Source: Companilactobacillus nuruki (GTDB taxonomy: Bacteria; Bacillota; Bacilli; Lactobacillales; Lactobacillaceae). Taken from it: a DNA stretch of 64,000 nt. Shown in pieces: positions 45,109 through 52,926 of the stretch. Location: NCBI RefSeq assembly GCF_002872255.1, contig NZ_NIPR01000005.1, positions 1-64,000 on the forward strand. The letters run 5' to 3'. A program made the position numbers and the translations under genes. The number at the start of each line of letters is the position of its first letter. Positions within the stretch are counted from its first letter, which is position 1. The notes under the pieces are model-generated. The model was given only the letters and a program-made list of their open reading frames with translations. It ran no database searches and had not been told where the DNA came from.

Positions 45109-45903
45109 TTAATTATCAGCTACATAATTCAAAAATGACATAAAAATACTTTGTAAATTGTTTTTGGCAGTTGTAAAAGTTCCTACATCGACACCTGTCA
45201 GTTCTTCCTCCCCAAAATAGCGATTCTCAATATACATATGATAGGCCAATTCAATTTGAATAGCTTGTACTCTTTCATTTTCGCCATAACGAGAAGTAAT
45301 GAATCCACCCGAAAACGGATGATTATTAGAAACCGTATATCCCTTCTTCTGAAATTGGTCGGTCAAAAATTCTCGTAATTTTCCAGTGGATGCTTTGTCA
45401 TACTTATTCCCCAAGACCACATCATCGGTCTGTATATCCTCGTGAGGGTAAACGGCAAAACTATGTAAATCCAACAAATAAACCTTAGAAAAGTTTTTTA
45501 ACTTATCATCAATTAATCTTTGTAATTGTTGATGATATGGTAGGTAAAATTGATTAATTCGTTGATGAATTTGATTTTTTGTTAATTCGTGCTTATAAAT
45601 TGGCTTGTTAAAAGTTGTCTGACTATAAACAACCTCATGTCGATAATCCCCATCTAGATCAATCATTTTCGTATCTCGATTAGGATCAGCCACATAACGA
45701 TGTAAATTATTTTCTAAAGTAGTAATCCCATTCTGGGGAACAAAGTCATACAAATCTTGTAGAAACCAATCAACATTTGTCAAAATACGATCTGGTAACA
45801 TTTTTGTTTTAATTCCATTCGGAATCAACGTTCCACTATGTGGTAGATCAACAATTATTGGAAATTCATTAATTCCTTCATTATATACTGTAAAATTATT
45901 CAA
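45109..45903 (-). CDS. N-formylglutamate amidohydrolase family enzyme
   Basis: This 264-residue protein uses a TTG start with GGAG 6 bases upstream. The N-formylglutamate deformylase fold shows PIIVDLPHSGTLIPNG, VDWFLQDLYDF, HRYVADPNRDTK, LLDLHSFA and a late NHPFSGGFIT. His and Glu/Asp ligands for a metal are present in these blocks. The classical reaction releases formate and glutamate from formylglutamate; in lactobacilli without histidine degradation the real substrate may be another N-acyl amino acid. It follows a zinc-ribbon gene by 9 bases. Confidence 0.85.
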   Translation of the reverse strand: MNNFTVYNEGINEFPIIVDLPHSGTLIPNGIKTKMLPDRILTNVDWFLQDLYDFVPQNGITTLENNLHRYVADPNRDTKMIDLDGDYRHEVVYSQTTFNKPIYKHELTKNQIHQRINQFYLPYHQQLQRLIDDKLKNFSKVYLLDLHSFAVYPHEDIQTDDVVLGNKYDKASTGKLREFLTDQFQKKGYTVSNNHPFSGGFITSRYGENERVQAIQIELAYHMYIENRYFGEEELTGVDVGTFTTAKNNLQSIFMSFLNYVADN

Positions 45904-45912
45904 GATTTTCTC

Positions 45913-46353
45913 CTAATTCCAATTTCCAAATGCCATTTCTTCTAACAATTCACTTTTGCATTTGGGACAATGCCAAATTTCATCATTATCTTCAAATTTT
46001 AATCTAGTTGTTCCACGTGTTCCCTTTGTAAATATAACTTGTTTTAAAACACTTTTACAATATGGACATGGATATTTTGATTCAAAATCATCAATTTTAA
46101 AATAAAATTTACTGAATAAATAAAAATCATTTGGACAAGCATATAGTTTGTGTCGATAACTATCATTTGGTTTTATCCCAGAATTTAACAAACTAAGTGC
46201 TTGATTTGAAATATCTTTATTATCAACTAATTCCACCAAACTTGGGTCTGACCCATAAAAAATATAATCAGGATGATACAACATCCCTATCCCAAGCCAG
46301 GCTTCAATTCCATAGCCACATTTACAACATCTTAAATTATGAATTTCTCCCAT
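45913..46353 (-). CDS. Unrecognised zinc-ribbon protein
   Basis: The 146-residue cytosolic protein has one Cys cluster at the N-terminus (LRCCKCGYG) and two CxxC pairs near the C-terminus (CPYCKS and CPKCKSE). This suggests a metal ribbon. No further domain is recognised. The Shine-Dalgarno site is weak (GAGATGG). It probably forms a two-gene transcript with the amidohydrolase gene downstream. The function is unknown. Confidence 0.6.
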   Translation of the reverse strand: MGEIHNLRCCKCGYGIEAWLGIGMLYHPDYIFYGSDPSLVELVDNKDISNQALSLLNSGIKPNDSYRHKLYACPNDFYLFSKFYFKIDDFESKYPCPYCKSVLKQVIFTKGTRGTTRLKFEDNDEIWHCPKCKSELLEEMAFGNWN

Positions 46354-46436
46354 GAAACAACCATCTCATTTTCTTAATTAGTAAATAAATGTTATCATAT
46401 TTTACAACAATTATAGTTACAACTTAGGAGGATTTT

Positions 46437-47135
46437 ATGCAAACTGTAGACAAAGTTAAATCCACCGGATTGGCTAGATTCACATCCCTTGTATATCTTT
46501 ATACAGGTTTAGGAATCGCCTTTTGGATGATTTGTGCACAAGCAATAGCTAATAACCGGGCCGTTTCGATGGCAATATTTCAAGGAATGGCGCAACACCG
46601 AATTATCTCAATGATTTTAATGCTTGGTATTCCATTTGCCTTCATTAGTCTTTGTGGTCGTTTTGCGACAAGATCTTATTTCTTAACTTTCTTAAGTTAT
46701 TTAGGATTCTTAGCAACACTTTCGGTTATCGGTGTTCCCATTTTCTATATTTACTCAGCTAAGAGTATTATTCAATCTTTAACTGTAACATCTGCCGTTT
46801 TCATTGTATCGGCTGTTATTGGTTTCATTACTAAAAAAGATTTAACAAAATGGAATCGTACTTTAATGACTGGATTATTTGCTATCATCGCTGTTGAATT
46901 GATTAACGTTTTGATTTTTAAGAGTTCGCCATTGATGATGTTGACAAGTGCCGCAATTATTATTTTATTCTTGTTCTACATCGCCTATGATTCACAAAAC
47001 ATCAAACGTATTTATGCTAACAATTCTTCATCACAAAGTCTTGGTGCTTTAGCACTACTTGCTTCTGTAAACTTGGTACTTGATTTCATTAATGTATTCT
47101 TAAGTATCTTGCAAATCTTTGGTAATAATAATTAA
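46437..47135 (+). CDS. Bax inhibitor-1/YccA-like membrane protein
   Basis: The 232-residue protein has seven predicted helices and the BI-1 family rhythm: LARFTSLVYLYTGLGIAFWM at the N-terminus and the late IAYDSQNIKRIY with ALALLASVNLVLDFINVFL, a classic block of YccA/YbhL-type proteins. Bacterial relatives are pH-sensitive calcium-leak channels or protease modulators. AGGAGG lies before the ATG. It is monocistronic with a strong terminator. Confidence 0.85.
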   Translation: MQTVDKVKSTGLARFTSLVYLYTGLGIAFWMICAQAIANNRAVSMAIFQGMAQHRIISMILMLGIPFAFISLCGRFATRSYFLTFLSYLGFLATLSVIGVPIFYIYSAKSIIQSLTVTSAVFIVSAVIGFITKKDLTKWNRTLMTGLFAIIAVELINVLIFKSSPLMMLTSAAIIILFLFYIAYDSQNIKRIYANNSSSQSLGALALLASVNLVLDFINVFLSILQIFGNNN

Positions 47136-47141
47136 TATATG

Positions 47142-47189
47142 AAAAAGCCTCGTAGTTTTAACCAATACGGTTAAATTACGAGGCTTTTT
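47142..47189. terminator. Bidirectional terminator after BI-1-like gene
   Basis: A stem of about 21 bp (47142-47163 with 47169-47189) has arms starting AAAAAGCCTCGTAGTTTTAA and one bulged base, with A and T runs. Confidence 0.85.
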
Positions 47190-47201
47190 CATTTTTCATA
47201 G

Positions 47202-48293
47202 CTAGTCTTTATACCAACTTTGATCATATTTAGAAGAATGTAATTCCCCATCTGAATAATCATATGATTCAACAATAGAACCGCCACCATCTTGATTAAA
47301 CCTAATCTTGACGTGACCATTATTGTTCTCAACGATATCATAGGTACCGGTTTTATCACCTAAATCATAAGTCCCATCTGAGTACAGAGCTAAATCCGGA
47401 TCAACGGTATACTGGCCTATCAAAGAATTATCAGATGAATCACTTGAATCATTGTCTGAATTGGTTTCTGAATTATCATCATCTTTTTCTTTAATGACTT
47501 TGGTTACAGTTTTAGTAGGTTCTGGGGCTTTCTTCACATTCATAGTAATTGTTGATTCATTATTATCAACCCCTATACTAATCTGCTTTTGTTTATTCTC
47601 TTCAGATTTACTTGTATTAGATATTTTCAAGTCATAAACACCAGGAGTCATCTTAGAAAGACGATACTCCCCGTTTATTACTTTAGCAGCTACACTTTTT
47701 CCATCAACCGTAAAAGCAGGATTATCTATATTAGTATCTACCATTACAAATTTTGTCTTCATAACAATTTTATATTTTGGATAAATCAGTAAATTTTTAC
47801 CAAATTGTTTAATACTAAACACATTATTAGTTTGGTTCTCACTTATTTGCGATTCAATATCATGAACAACTGAATTATCTTTTAGATAAAGCCTTTTCAA
47901 TGCACCAATTTGACTATCAGAGAATTGTTTTCCATCTTTATTCACTAATACATTCTTCATTTTAGAAGAACTACCACTAGTCAACTCATCCTGCAAAGAT
48001 TGTTCCTGACGAGCTTCACTGTAATACATATTGCCTGCAAAGTATCCAACTACTAAAACAATGACCAAGATAATAATGGCAAAAATGGATCTATTATTGT
48101 CATTAGGTTCCTTCATAACTGGTTGGTTCTTAATCTTGCTTTCCCCTGACTTTACAGTCTTGGTATTCACATCCGATTCATCTGACTCATTTTCTTTAAT
48201 ATATTTTTTTATATCTAATCCACAATTGGGGCAAAATTCATCATTTTGATCTAATTTTGTTCCACATTGAGGACAATAATCTAATTTATCCAT
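47202..48293 (-). CDS. Zinc-ribbon membrane protein, TcaA-like
   Basis: The 363-residue protein has an N-terminal double zinc ribbon (CPQCGTKL, CPNCGLDI; residues 7-27), a basic linker and a single membrane helix (IFAIIILVIVLVVGYFAG, around 69-86). The extracellular part is TcaA-like (NPAFTVDGKSVAAKVINGEY, PGVYDLKISN). It ends in a Ser/Asp-rich linker and a small beta domain (DLALYSDGTYDLGDKTG). TcaA-type proteins affect wall stress and glycopeptide response in staphylococci; the role here is inferred. It is last in a three-gene operon. Confidence 0.75.
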   Translation of the reverse strand: MDKLDYCPQCGTKLDQNDEFCPNCGLDIKKYIKENESDESDVNTKTVKSGESKIKNQPVMKEPNDNNRSIFAIIILVIVLVVGYFAGNMYYSEARQEQSLQDELTSGSSSKMKNVLVNKDGKQFSDSQIGALKRLYLKDNSVVHDIESQISENQTNNVFSIKQFGKNLLIYPKYKIVMKTKFVMVDTNIDNPAFTVDGKSVAAKVINGEYRLSKMTPGVYDLKISNTSKSEENKQKQISIGVDNNESTITMNVKKAPEPTKTVTKVIKEKDDDNSETNSDNDSSDSSDNSLIGQYTVDPDLALYSDGTYDLGDKTGTYDIVENNNGHVKIRFNQDGGGSIVESYDYSDGELHSSKYDQSWYKD

Positions 48294-48305
48294 AATAAAA
48301 ATCCC

Positions 48306-49097
48306 CTATTTTTTCTGTACTGTTTCATATAACAATCGAGCTATTTCCTGATGCCCTAATTGATTAGGATGAAATTGATCTTTTTGACGGTCATAAACTT
48401 GGCTATACCCCAAATCATTCGCTGTTACTTTAGGATTATTTTTCCAAATAGTTGATAGATCAACTATCGGAACATCATATTTTTTTGCAATGTTTTTTAT
48501 TTGTTGATCATAAATCACATCATTTTCAATGTACTTACCGTCACTCGGAGACCAAGTTGTTAACAACAAAATTTTTGAATTAGTTTCTGATTTAACACGA
48601 CTTATCAAAGTATCTAAATTATTAGTAAAATCACCTAGATTTTTAGAATCAGTTCCATATGCCGAATCATTAGTCCCAAATTCAATAGTCGTAATATCCG
48701 GTTGTTGATCTATCAAATACTGAACATTAGGTAACCCAAAATTAGTTACTGTCTTACCAACAGAAGAGTTATTGACTTCCTTAACTGTTTTGCCAGTACC
48801 CTTTTGTAAATCATCGGCAAATAAAGTAGTAAAACGATCGTTTTGATCATTTGAGAAAAGACCTACCGACAAAGAATCACCTAAAGCATAATAAACCAGT
48901 GAATCTTTTTTTGAATTCTTCAATGAATTTAATATTGTCATTTTTTTTGAAGTTTCTTCTGTTCTCTTAGTTTTCTTCTTTATCTCCGTTTTAACAGGTG
49001 TTCTTTTAGCAGATTGCTTTCTCGCTTGGGTACAAGCTGTTCCAAATATCAAAAGAAATATCATTGAAATGCAAAAAAAGAAATATCTTTTTTTCAT
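48306..49097 (-). CDS. Exported SGNH/GDSL hydrolase, possibly lipoprotein
   Basis: The 263-residue enzyme has an N-terminal hydrophobic signal (YFFFCISMIFLLIFGTAC). A Cys at 22 follows GTA, a weak lipobox. Catalytic blocks are seen: ALGDSLSVG (Ser), EFGTNDS (Asn) and KDQFHPNQLGH (Asp-His). The family cleaves ester or acetyl groups on carbohydrates or lipids at the surface; the substrate is open. Its start overlaps the upstream zinc-ribbon gene stop by one base (TAATG), so translation is coupled. Confidence 0.85.
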   Translation of the reverse strand: MKKRYFFFCISMIFLLIFGTACTQARKQSAKRTPVKTEIKKKTKRTEETSKKMTILNSLKNSKKDSLVYYALGDSLSVGLFSNDQNDRFTTLFADDLQKGTGKTVKEVNNSSVGKTVTNFGLPNVQYLIDQQPDITTIEFGTNDSAYGTDSKNLGDFTNNLDTLISRVKSETNSKILLLTTWSPSDGKYIENDVIYDQQIKNIAKKYDVPIVDLSTIWKNNPKVTANDLGYSQVYDRQKDQFHPNQLGHQEIARLLYETVQKK

Positions 49098-49948
49098 TAT
49101 CCAAGGACTCCCTTAAAAGCACCCCAACCAAGTGATGAATATTGAGAAGCTAAAGAATCATACATTAATTTAAAAATAAAATATAAAACAGCACTATTTA
49201 AGATTAATGTAATCACAGCAACATAAATTCTATCTAATTTCATTTTTCCTTTATCAACAATAATTGATGCAACATATGAAACCAGCCATATATTTGACAT
49301 TAATACTAATAATACAATTAAGAACTTTACGAGACTCCAATCTGAAAATGAATCTAAGTTAGCTATATTACTTGGCATAGCCACAAATATTACTAACACC
49401 ATAATGATTTCTAAAATAATCATAGAATTACTGAAACTAGCTAATTGATTGGCATAATCAAAAATTTTCACATTATTATCGATAAGATACTTCTTACATA
49501 GAAATCCAACAACTAAAAAGACAGCGAAGTATAAAAATGAGACAAAAAACAATTTCAAATATAACGACAATCCGTTGGGCATATTAATCACGTCACTATT
49601 AGTACCACCCAAGACCGATGCATATTCATTGGCAACTCTAAGTGCATCACTTATAGCTCTATGACCAATAATATAAACCGACCAAGCAACTAAAATTGCA
49701 TTAATAAGAAATGAAACTAATCCAAAATATTTATTATCATAATTAACTTCAGATGGATTAATTATTGAATCTTTATACCAAGAAAAATAATTTAATGAAT
49801 GTTTTTTAATCTTCTCAACCGTTGCTTTACTACTAATATTTTGAGATGCTGATTCTAAATCTTGATTGGCCTCAATTGGTGTCCCACATTTAGTACAAAA
49901 CTTAACTCCTGGTTTTAGTTCCGCACCACAATTCTTGCACTTCTGCAT
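49097..49948 (-). CDS. Zinc-ribbon domain multi-helix membrane protein
   Basis: The 283-residue protein begins with a double CxxC zinc ribbon (CKNCGAEL, CTKCGTPI). A linker leads to about five helices (SFLINAILVAWSVYIIG onward). A KYFGLVSF motif marks the membrane part. It resembles YIP1/DUF6574-like Gram-positive proteins whose function is unknown. It is first in the operon with the GDSL hydrolase and the TcaA-like protein. The shared zinc ribbon in first and last genes suggests the proteins assemble together. Confidence 0.7.
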   Translation of the reverse strand: MQKCKNCGAELKPGVKFCTKCGTPIEANQDLESASQNISSKATVEKIKKHSLNYFSWYKDSIINPSEVNYDNKYFGLVSFLINAILVAWSVYIIGHRAISDALRVANEYASVLGGTNSDVINMPNGLSLYLKLFFVSFLYFAVFLVVGFLCKKYLIDNNVKIFDYANQLASFSNSMIILEIIMVLVIFVAMPSNIANLDSFSDWSLVKFLIVLLVLMSNIWLVSYVASIIVDKGKMKLDRIYVAVITLILNSAVLYFIFKLMYDSLASQYSSLGWGAFKGVLG

Positions 49949-50070
49949 AAAATTCCCCCGACTTTCTTAACAAATATATTTTCATAAATTAATTATAGCA
50001 AAATAAAACCTATATCAAGGAATAAAAATTATAATAAATACTTTTTCCCGCTATCTGCTAAACAAATAAT

Positions 50071-50099
50071 TTGCAAACAAGAATATATGGTAGTAATAT
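50071..50099 (+). promoter_or_regulatory. Plus-strand promoter with no gene downstream
   Basis: TTGCAA (50071-50076), a 17-bp spacer and TAATAT (50094-50099). It points away from the minus-strand zinc-ribbon operon. Confidence 0.4.
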
Positions 50100-50105
50100 A
50101 CGTAT

Positions 50106-50162
50106 TTCATAAAGAGACTCAAAAACAGTTGGCCCTCATATGCTAGGTTTTTGAGTTTTTTT
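50106..50162 (+). ncRNA. Candidate small RNA of about 57 nt
   Basis: A promoter-like sequence ends at 50099. A 10-bp stem ACTCAAAAAC (50117-50126) and GTTTTTGAGT (50147-50156) with a 20-base loop is followed by seven T on the plus strand only. No plus-strand gene lies nearby and no open frame with a ribosome site is seen. A short regulatory RNA fits; a stray terminator is the alternative. Confidence 0.35.
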
Positions 50163-50169
50163 ATTGAGC

Positions 50170-50206
50170 AAAAATGCCCTTGCAATGTGATTGCGAGGGC
50201 ATTTTT
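50170..50206. terminator. Terminator after the metal ABC transporter operon
   Basis: A 17-bp stem (50170-50186 with 50190-50206), one wobble, loop GTG, with the core ATGCCC/GGGCAT. A T-run on the minus strand serves the operon ending at 50209. Confidence 0.85.
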
Positions 50207-50208
50207 AA

Positions 50209-51147
50209 TTATTTAGATAAACCAGCATAGATTTTATCAATATTCCATTTCATCATTGAATAATAGGTATCACCAGTCGTACCCTTCTTAGCTAAAGAAT
50301 CAGTAAAGATTTTCGAATAAATCTCTAGTCCAGATTCTTTTGACACTTTGTCCATTGATTTGGGTGATACCGAAGACTCTACAAACAAATGTTTTACATC
50401 TGAATTCTTAATCTTACTCAAAACTGATTTCATTTGTTCAGGTGTCCCTTGAGCCTCAGTATTAATTTCCCAGATATAGGCCGGGGTAACATGATAAGCT
50501 TCTGAGAAATATTTAAAGGCTCCTTCAGATGTAACCAATAGTCTCTGACTTTCAGGAATACTTAAATACTTCGACTGTGCTTCCTTATGCAACCTATCTA
50601 ATTTAGCTATATAAGCTTCAGCATTATCTTGATAATAACTAGCATTCTTAGGGTCTTTCTCCTTTAAAACATTAGTTATAGTTCGGACATACATAATTCC
50701 ATTTTTCAAATCCAACCAGGCATGCGGATCTTCTTCTTTAACATTAGTAGTTAAATGCTTAGCTTTCACATCTTCACTTGCCGAAAAGACCTCTTTATCA
50801 AAGCTCTTATGTGAAGTCTTGACTAACTTGGTAAACCAACCATTCCCACCTGTCTCAAGATTTAATCCATTATGGAAAATAACATCTGCATCAGATGATT
50901 TGGATACATCTGTTGGTTGAGGTTCGTATTCATGAGGATCAGTACCTCGCTTAACAATACTATAAAGTTCTATTCGCTCTTTACCAACGTTGTGAACCAT
51001 ATCTTCAAGAATAGAATTAGTAGTTACAACTTGTAGCTTTTGGTTTCTAGTAGCGGTACCTGCGTTATTATCACGATGATATAAAAACATGTAGACGCCA
51101 CTTATCATTAGGATGACTCCAAGTAATGTAATCAAAATTCGTTTCAT
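50209..51147 (-). CDS. Manganese-type ABC transporter solute-binding protein, apparently not a lipoprotein
   Basis: The 312-residue cluster A-I (PsaA/MtsA-like) protein shows metal ligands in order: TDPHEYEP, DPHAWLD, TSEGAFKYF and IFTDSLA, as in manganese-binding PsaA-type proteins. The N-terminus (ILITLLGVILMISGVYMF) is a membrane helix, but no lipobox Cys follows; the next residues are HRDNNAG. It therefore seems to be anchored by its uncleaved helix. It overlaps the permease gene by four bases. Mn2+ or Zn2+ import is expected. Confidence 0.88.
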   Translation of the reverse strand: MKRILITLLGVILMISGVYMFLYHRDNNAGTATRNQKLQVVTTNSILEDMVHNVGKERIELYSIVKRGTDPHEYEPQPTDVSKSSDADVIFHNGLNLETGGNGWFTKLVKTSHKSFDKEVFSASEDVKAKHLTTNVKEEDPHAWLDLKNGIMYVRTITNVLKEKDPKNASYYQDNAEAYIAKLDRLHKEAQSKYLSIPESQRLLVTSEGAFKYFSEAYHVTPAYIWEINTEAQGTPEQMKSVLSKIKNSDVKHLFVESSVSPKSMDKVSKESGLEIYSKIFTDSLAKKGTTGDTYYSMMKWNIDKIYAGLSK

Positions 51148-51998
51148 CGTGACACACTCCTTTTCAACTTAAAGAAGTTTTGTTTAGGTGAAAAGATAAA
51201 TGATAATGCAAACAATAAAGCTGCCACTAAAACAATGGCCGGGCCTGATGCCCAATTGAATGTGTAACTAAAATACAATCCAGTCATGGATGATACAACG
51301 CCCATAACAGCAGATAAGATTAACATCGTTCCAAGTTTATCTGTCCATAAAAAGGCTGTTGCAGCGGGTGTTATCAACATAGCCACCACCAAAATAATCC
51401 CTACTGTTTGTAAAGCTGAAACTGTCACTAATGTAAGAACTAACATTAACGCATAATGAATCACTTGAACATTTAATCCATATGTTTTTGCATAAACCTC
51501 ATCAAATGATGTTACTAGTAACTCTTTATAAAAGGTCACTACAAAGAGAATTACAATACCTAAAACTACTGCAGTCGTCATAATATCAGAATCGCTGACA
51601 GCTAGAATATTTCCAAATAGAATATGATGCAAATTGGTGGAACTTTCAGCCATTGAAATTAAAATAAATCCTAATGCGTAAAAAGCACTAAAAACTACTC
51701 CAATTGACGTATCAGTTTTGATCTTACTTCTTGAAGCCACAAAACCAATTAACAAAGCAGCCAAAACCCCAAATAGTGAAGCTCCAATCAAAATATTGAT
51801 TCCCAACATATAAGCTACAGCAACACCTGGTAAAACCGCATGAGATATGGCATCTCCCATCAAAGACATTCCTCGTAGAATAATAAAACTACCAATAATT
51901 CCCGACATGATACCAACCATAATAGCGGTTAATAAAGCACTTTGAAGAAAATCATACTTTCCCAAAGCATTGAAAAATTCAATAATTGATGTCATCAC
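51144..51998 (-). CDS. Metal ABC transporter permease (Mn/Zn type)
   Basis: The 284-residue ABC-3 family permease has about eight helices and the conserved SLMGDAISHAVLPGVAVAYM near residues 44-63, with the His and Asp of the family signature. Late AMLITPAATAFLWTDKLGTM and SFIFSPKQNFF are also typical. It forms the membrane channel for the divalent metal delivered by the binding protein. It overlaps both neighbours by four bases (ATGA), so all three are co-translated. Confidence 0.93.
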   Translation of the reverse strand: MMTSIIEFFNALGKYDFLQSALLTAIMVGIMSGIIGSFIILRGMSLMGDAISHAVLPGVAVAYMLGINILIGASLFGVLAALLIGFVASRSKIKTDTSIGVVFSAFYALGFILISMAESSTNLHHILFGNILAVSDSDIMTTAVVLGIVILFVVTFYKELLVTSFDEVYAKTYGLNVQVIHYALMLVLTLVTVSALQTVGIILVVAMLITPAATAFLWTDKLGTMLILSAVMGVVSSMTGLYFSYTFNWASGPAIVLVAALLFALSFIFSPKQNFFKLKRSVSR

Positions 51999-52735
51999 TG
52001 CACACCTTCCTTTTCCTGAAACAATACCGAAGAAAGATCTGCACTAAAGGCACTTTCAATATTTTTAGAATTATAAACCTCATTAGCAGGTCCAAAATCT
52101 ACAATTCCATGGTTCAAAATTACCAAATCATCAAAATATTTCGTTACTTTGTTTAAATCATGATGAATTACAATAATCGTTTTGTTCTCATCACGCCATT
52201 GTTTCAGTATATTCATAATGGCAGTCTCACTTTGTAAATCAATCCCCACAAATGGTTCGTCCAGAATAATGATTTCGGCTTCCTGAACAATTGCTCGTGC
52301 CACAAACACTCGTTGCAACTGTCCCCCAGAAAGATTACCAATTTGGCGCTTGGAAAACTCATTCAAAGATACTTGCTCTAAGGCATCATGACTAGCTTGT
52401 TTTTCCAACTTCCCTGGATTTTTAAACAGGCCTAATTTTCCATAAGTTCCCGTCATTACCAAATCAAAAACATCAATTGGAAAATTCAAATCCAAATCCT
52501 TTCGTTGTTCTACATACGCAATTTGTTTTTGAACTGATTTAATTGACTGACCATTGTAATCAACATTTCCTTTACGTACTTTGATAAAATTAAGAATTGC
52601 CTTGATCAAAGTAGATTTACCTGCACCATTCGGTCCAATGATTCCAGTGATTTTACCAGCGTTGAAATTAACGGCAACATCAGAAAATACTGGTGTGTCA
52701 TCGTAAGCGACAGTGAGGTTCTTAACAGTTAACAT
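51995..52735 (-). CDS. Metal ABC transporter ATP-binding protein
   Basis: The 246-residue ABC ATPase has Walker A GPNGAGKSTL (around 35-44), Q-loop AYVEQRKDLD, signature NLSGGQLQRV and Walker B IIILDEPFVGID, then switch HHDLNK. All parts are intact. It powers uptake by the permease encoded next. It is the first gene of the three-gene operon. A palindromic DtxR/MntR-like site lies upstream. Confidence 0.94.
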   Translation of the reverse strand: MLTVKNLTVAYDDTPVFSDVAVNFNAGKITGIIGPNGAGKSTLIKAILNFIKVRKGNVDYNGQSIKSVQKQIAYVEQRKDLDLNFPIDVFDLVMTGTYGKLGLFKNPGKLEKQASHDALEQVSLNEFSKRQIGNLSGGQLQRVFVARAIVQEAEIIILDEPFVGIDLQSETAIMNILKQWRDENKTIIVIHHDLNKVTKYFDDLVILNHGIVDFGPANEVYNSKNIESAFSADLSSVLFQEKEGVQ

Positions 52736-52813
52736 AAAGAGCCTCCATTCTTTTAGCGGTCGTCCCGCTCTATTGTTAGAGTATCATATAGTTAAATAAG
52801 CTTCAACAAATAT

Positions 52814-52829
52814 ATTAGGCATACTTAAT
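52814..52829. promoter_or_regulatory. MntR/DtxR-like palindrome upstream of the metal transporter operon
   Basis: ATTAGGCATACTTAAT is an imperfect palindrome resembling MntR/SloR boxes. It lies just upstream of a possible -35 (TTGAAG, 52806-52801 on the minus strand). Metal-dependent repression would be expected; the regulator gene is not in the window. Confidence 0.45.
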
Positions 52830-52861
52830 TGTTATTTTAATTGATATTAATATGCTTATAT

Positions 52862-52904
52862 AAAAAAATAGCTCCAGTAATCAAAATCGATTACTAGAGC
52901 TATT
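52862..52904 (-). terminator. Terminator after pepN
   Basis: The stem contains AATAGCTC, CAGTAATC and complementary GATTACT, AGAGCTATT, with a T-run on the minus strand. It shares its core with other terminators in this window. Confidence 0.8.
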
Positions 52905-52926
52905 AATTTAATCCTCTATTTATAAA

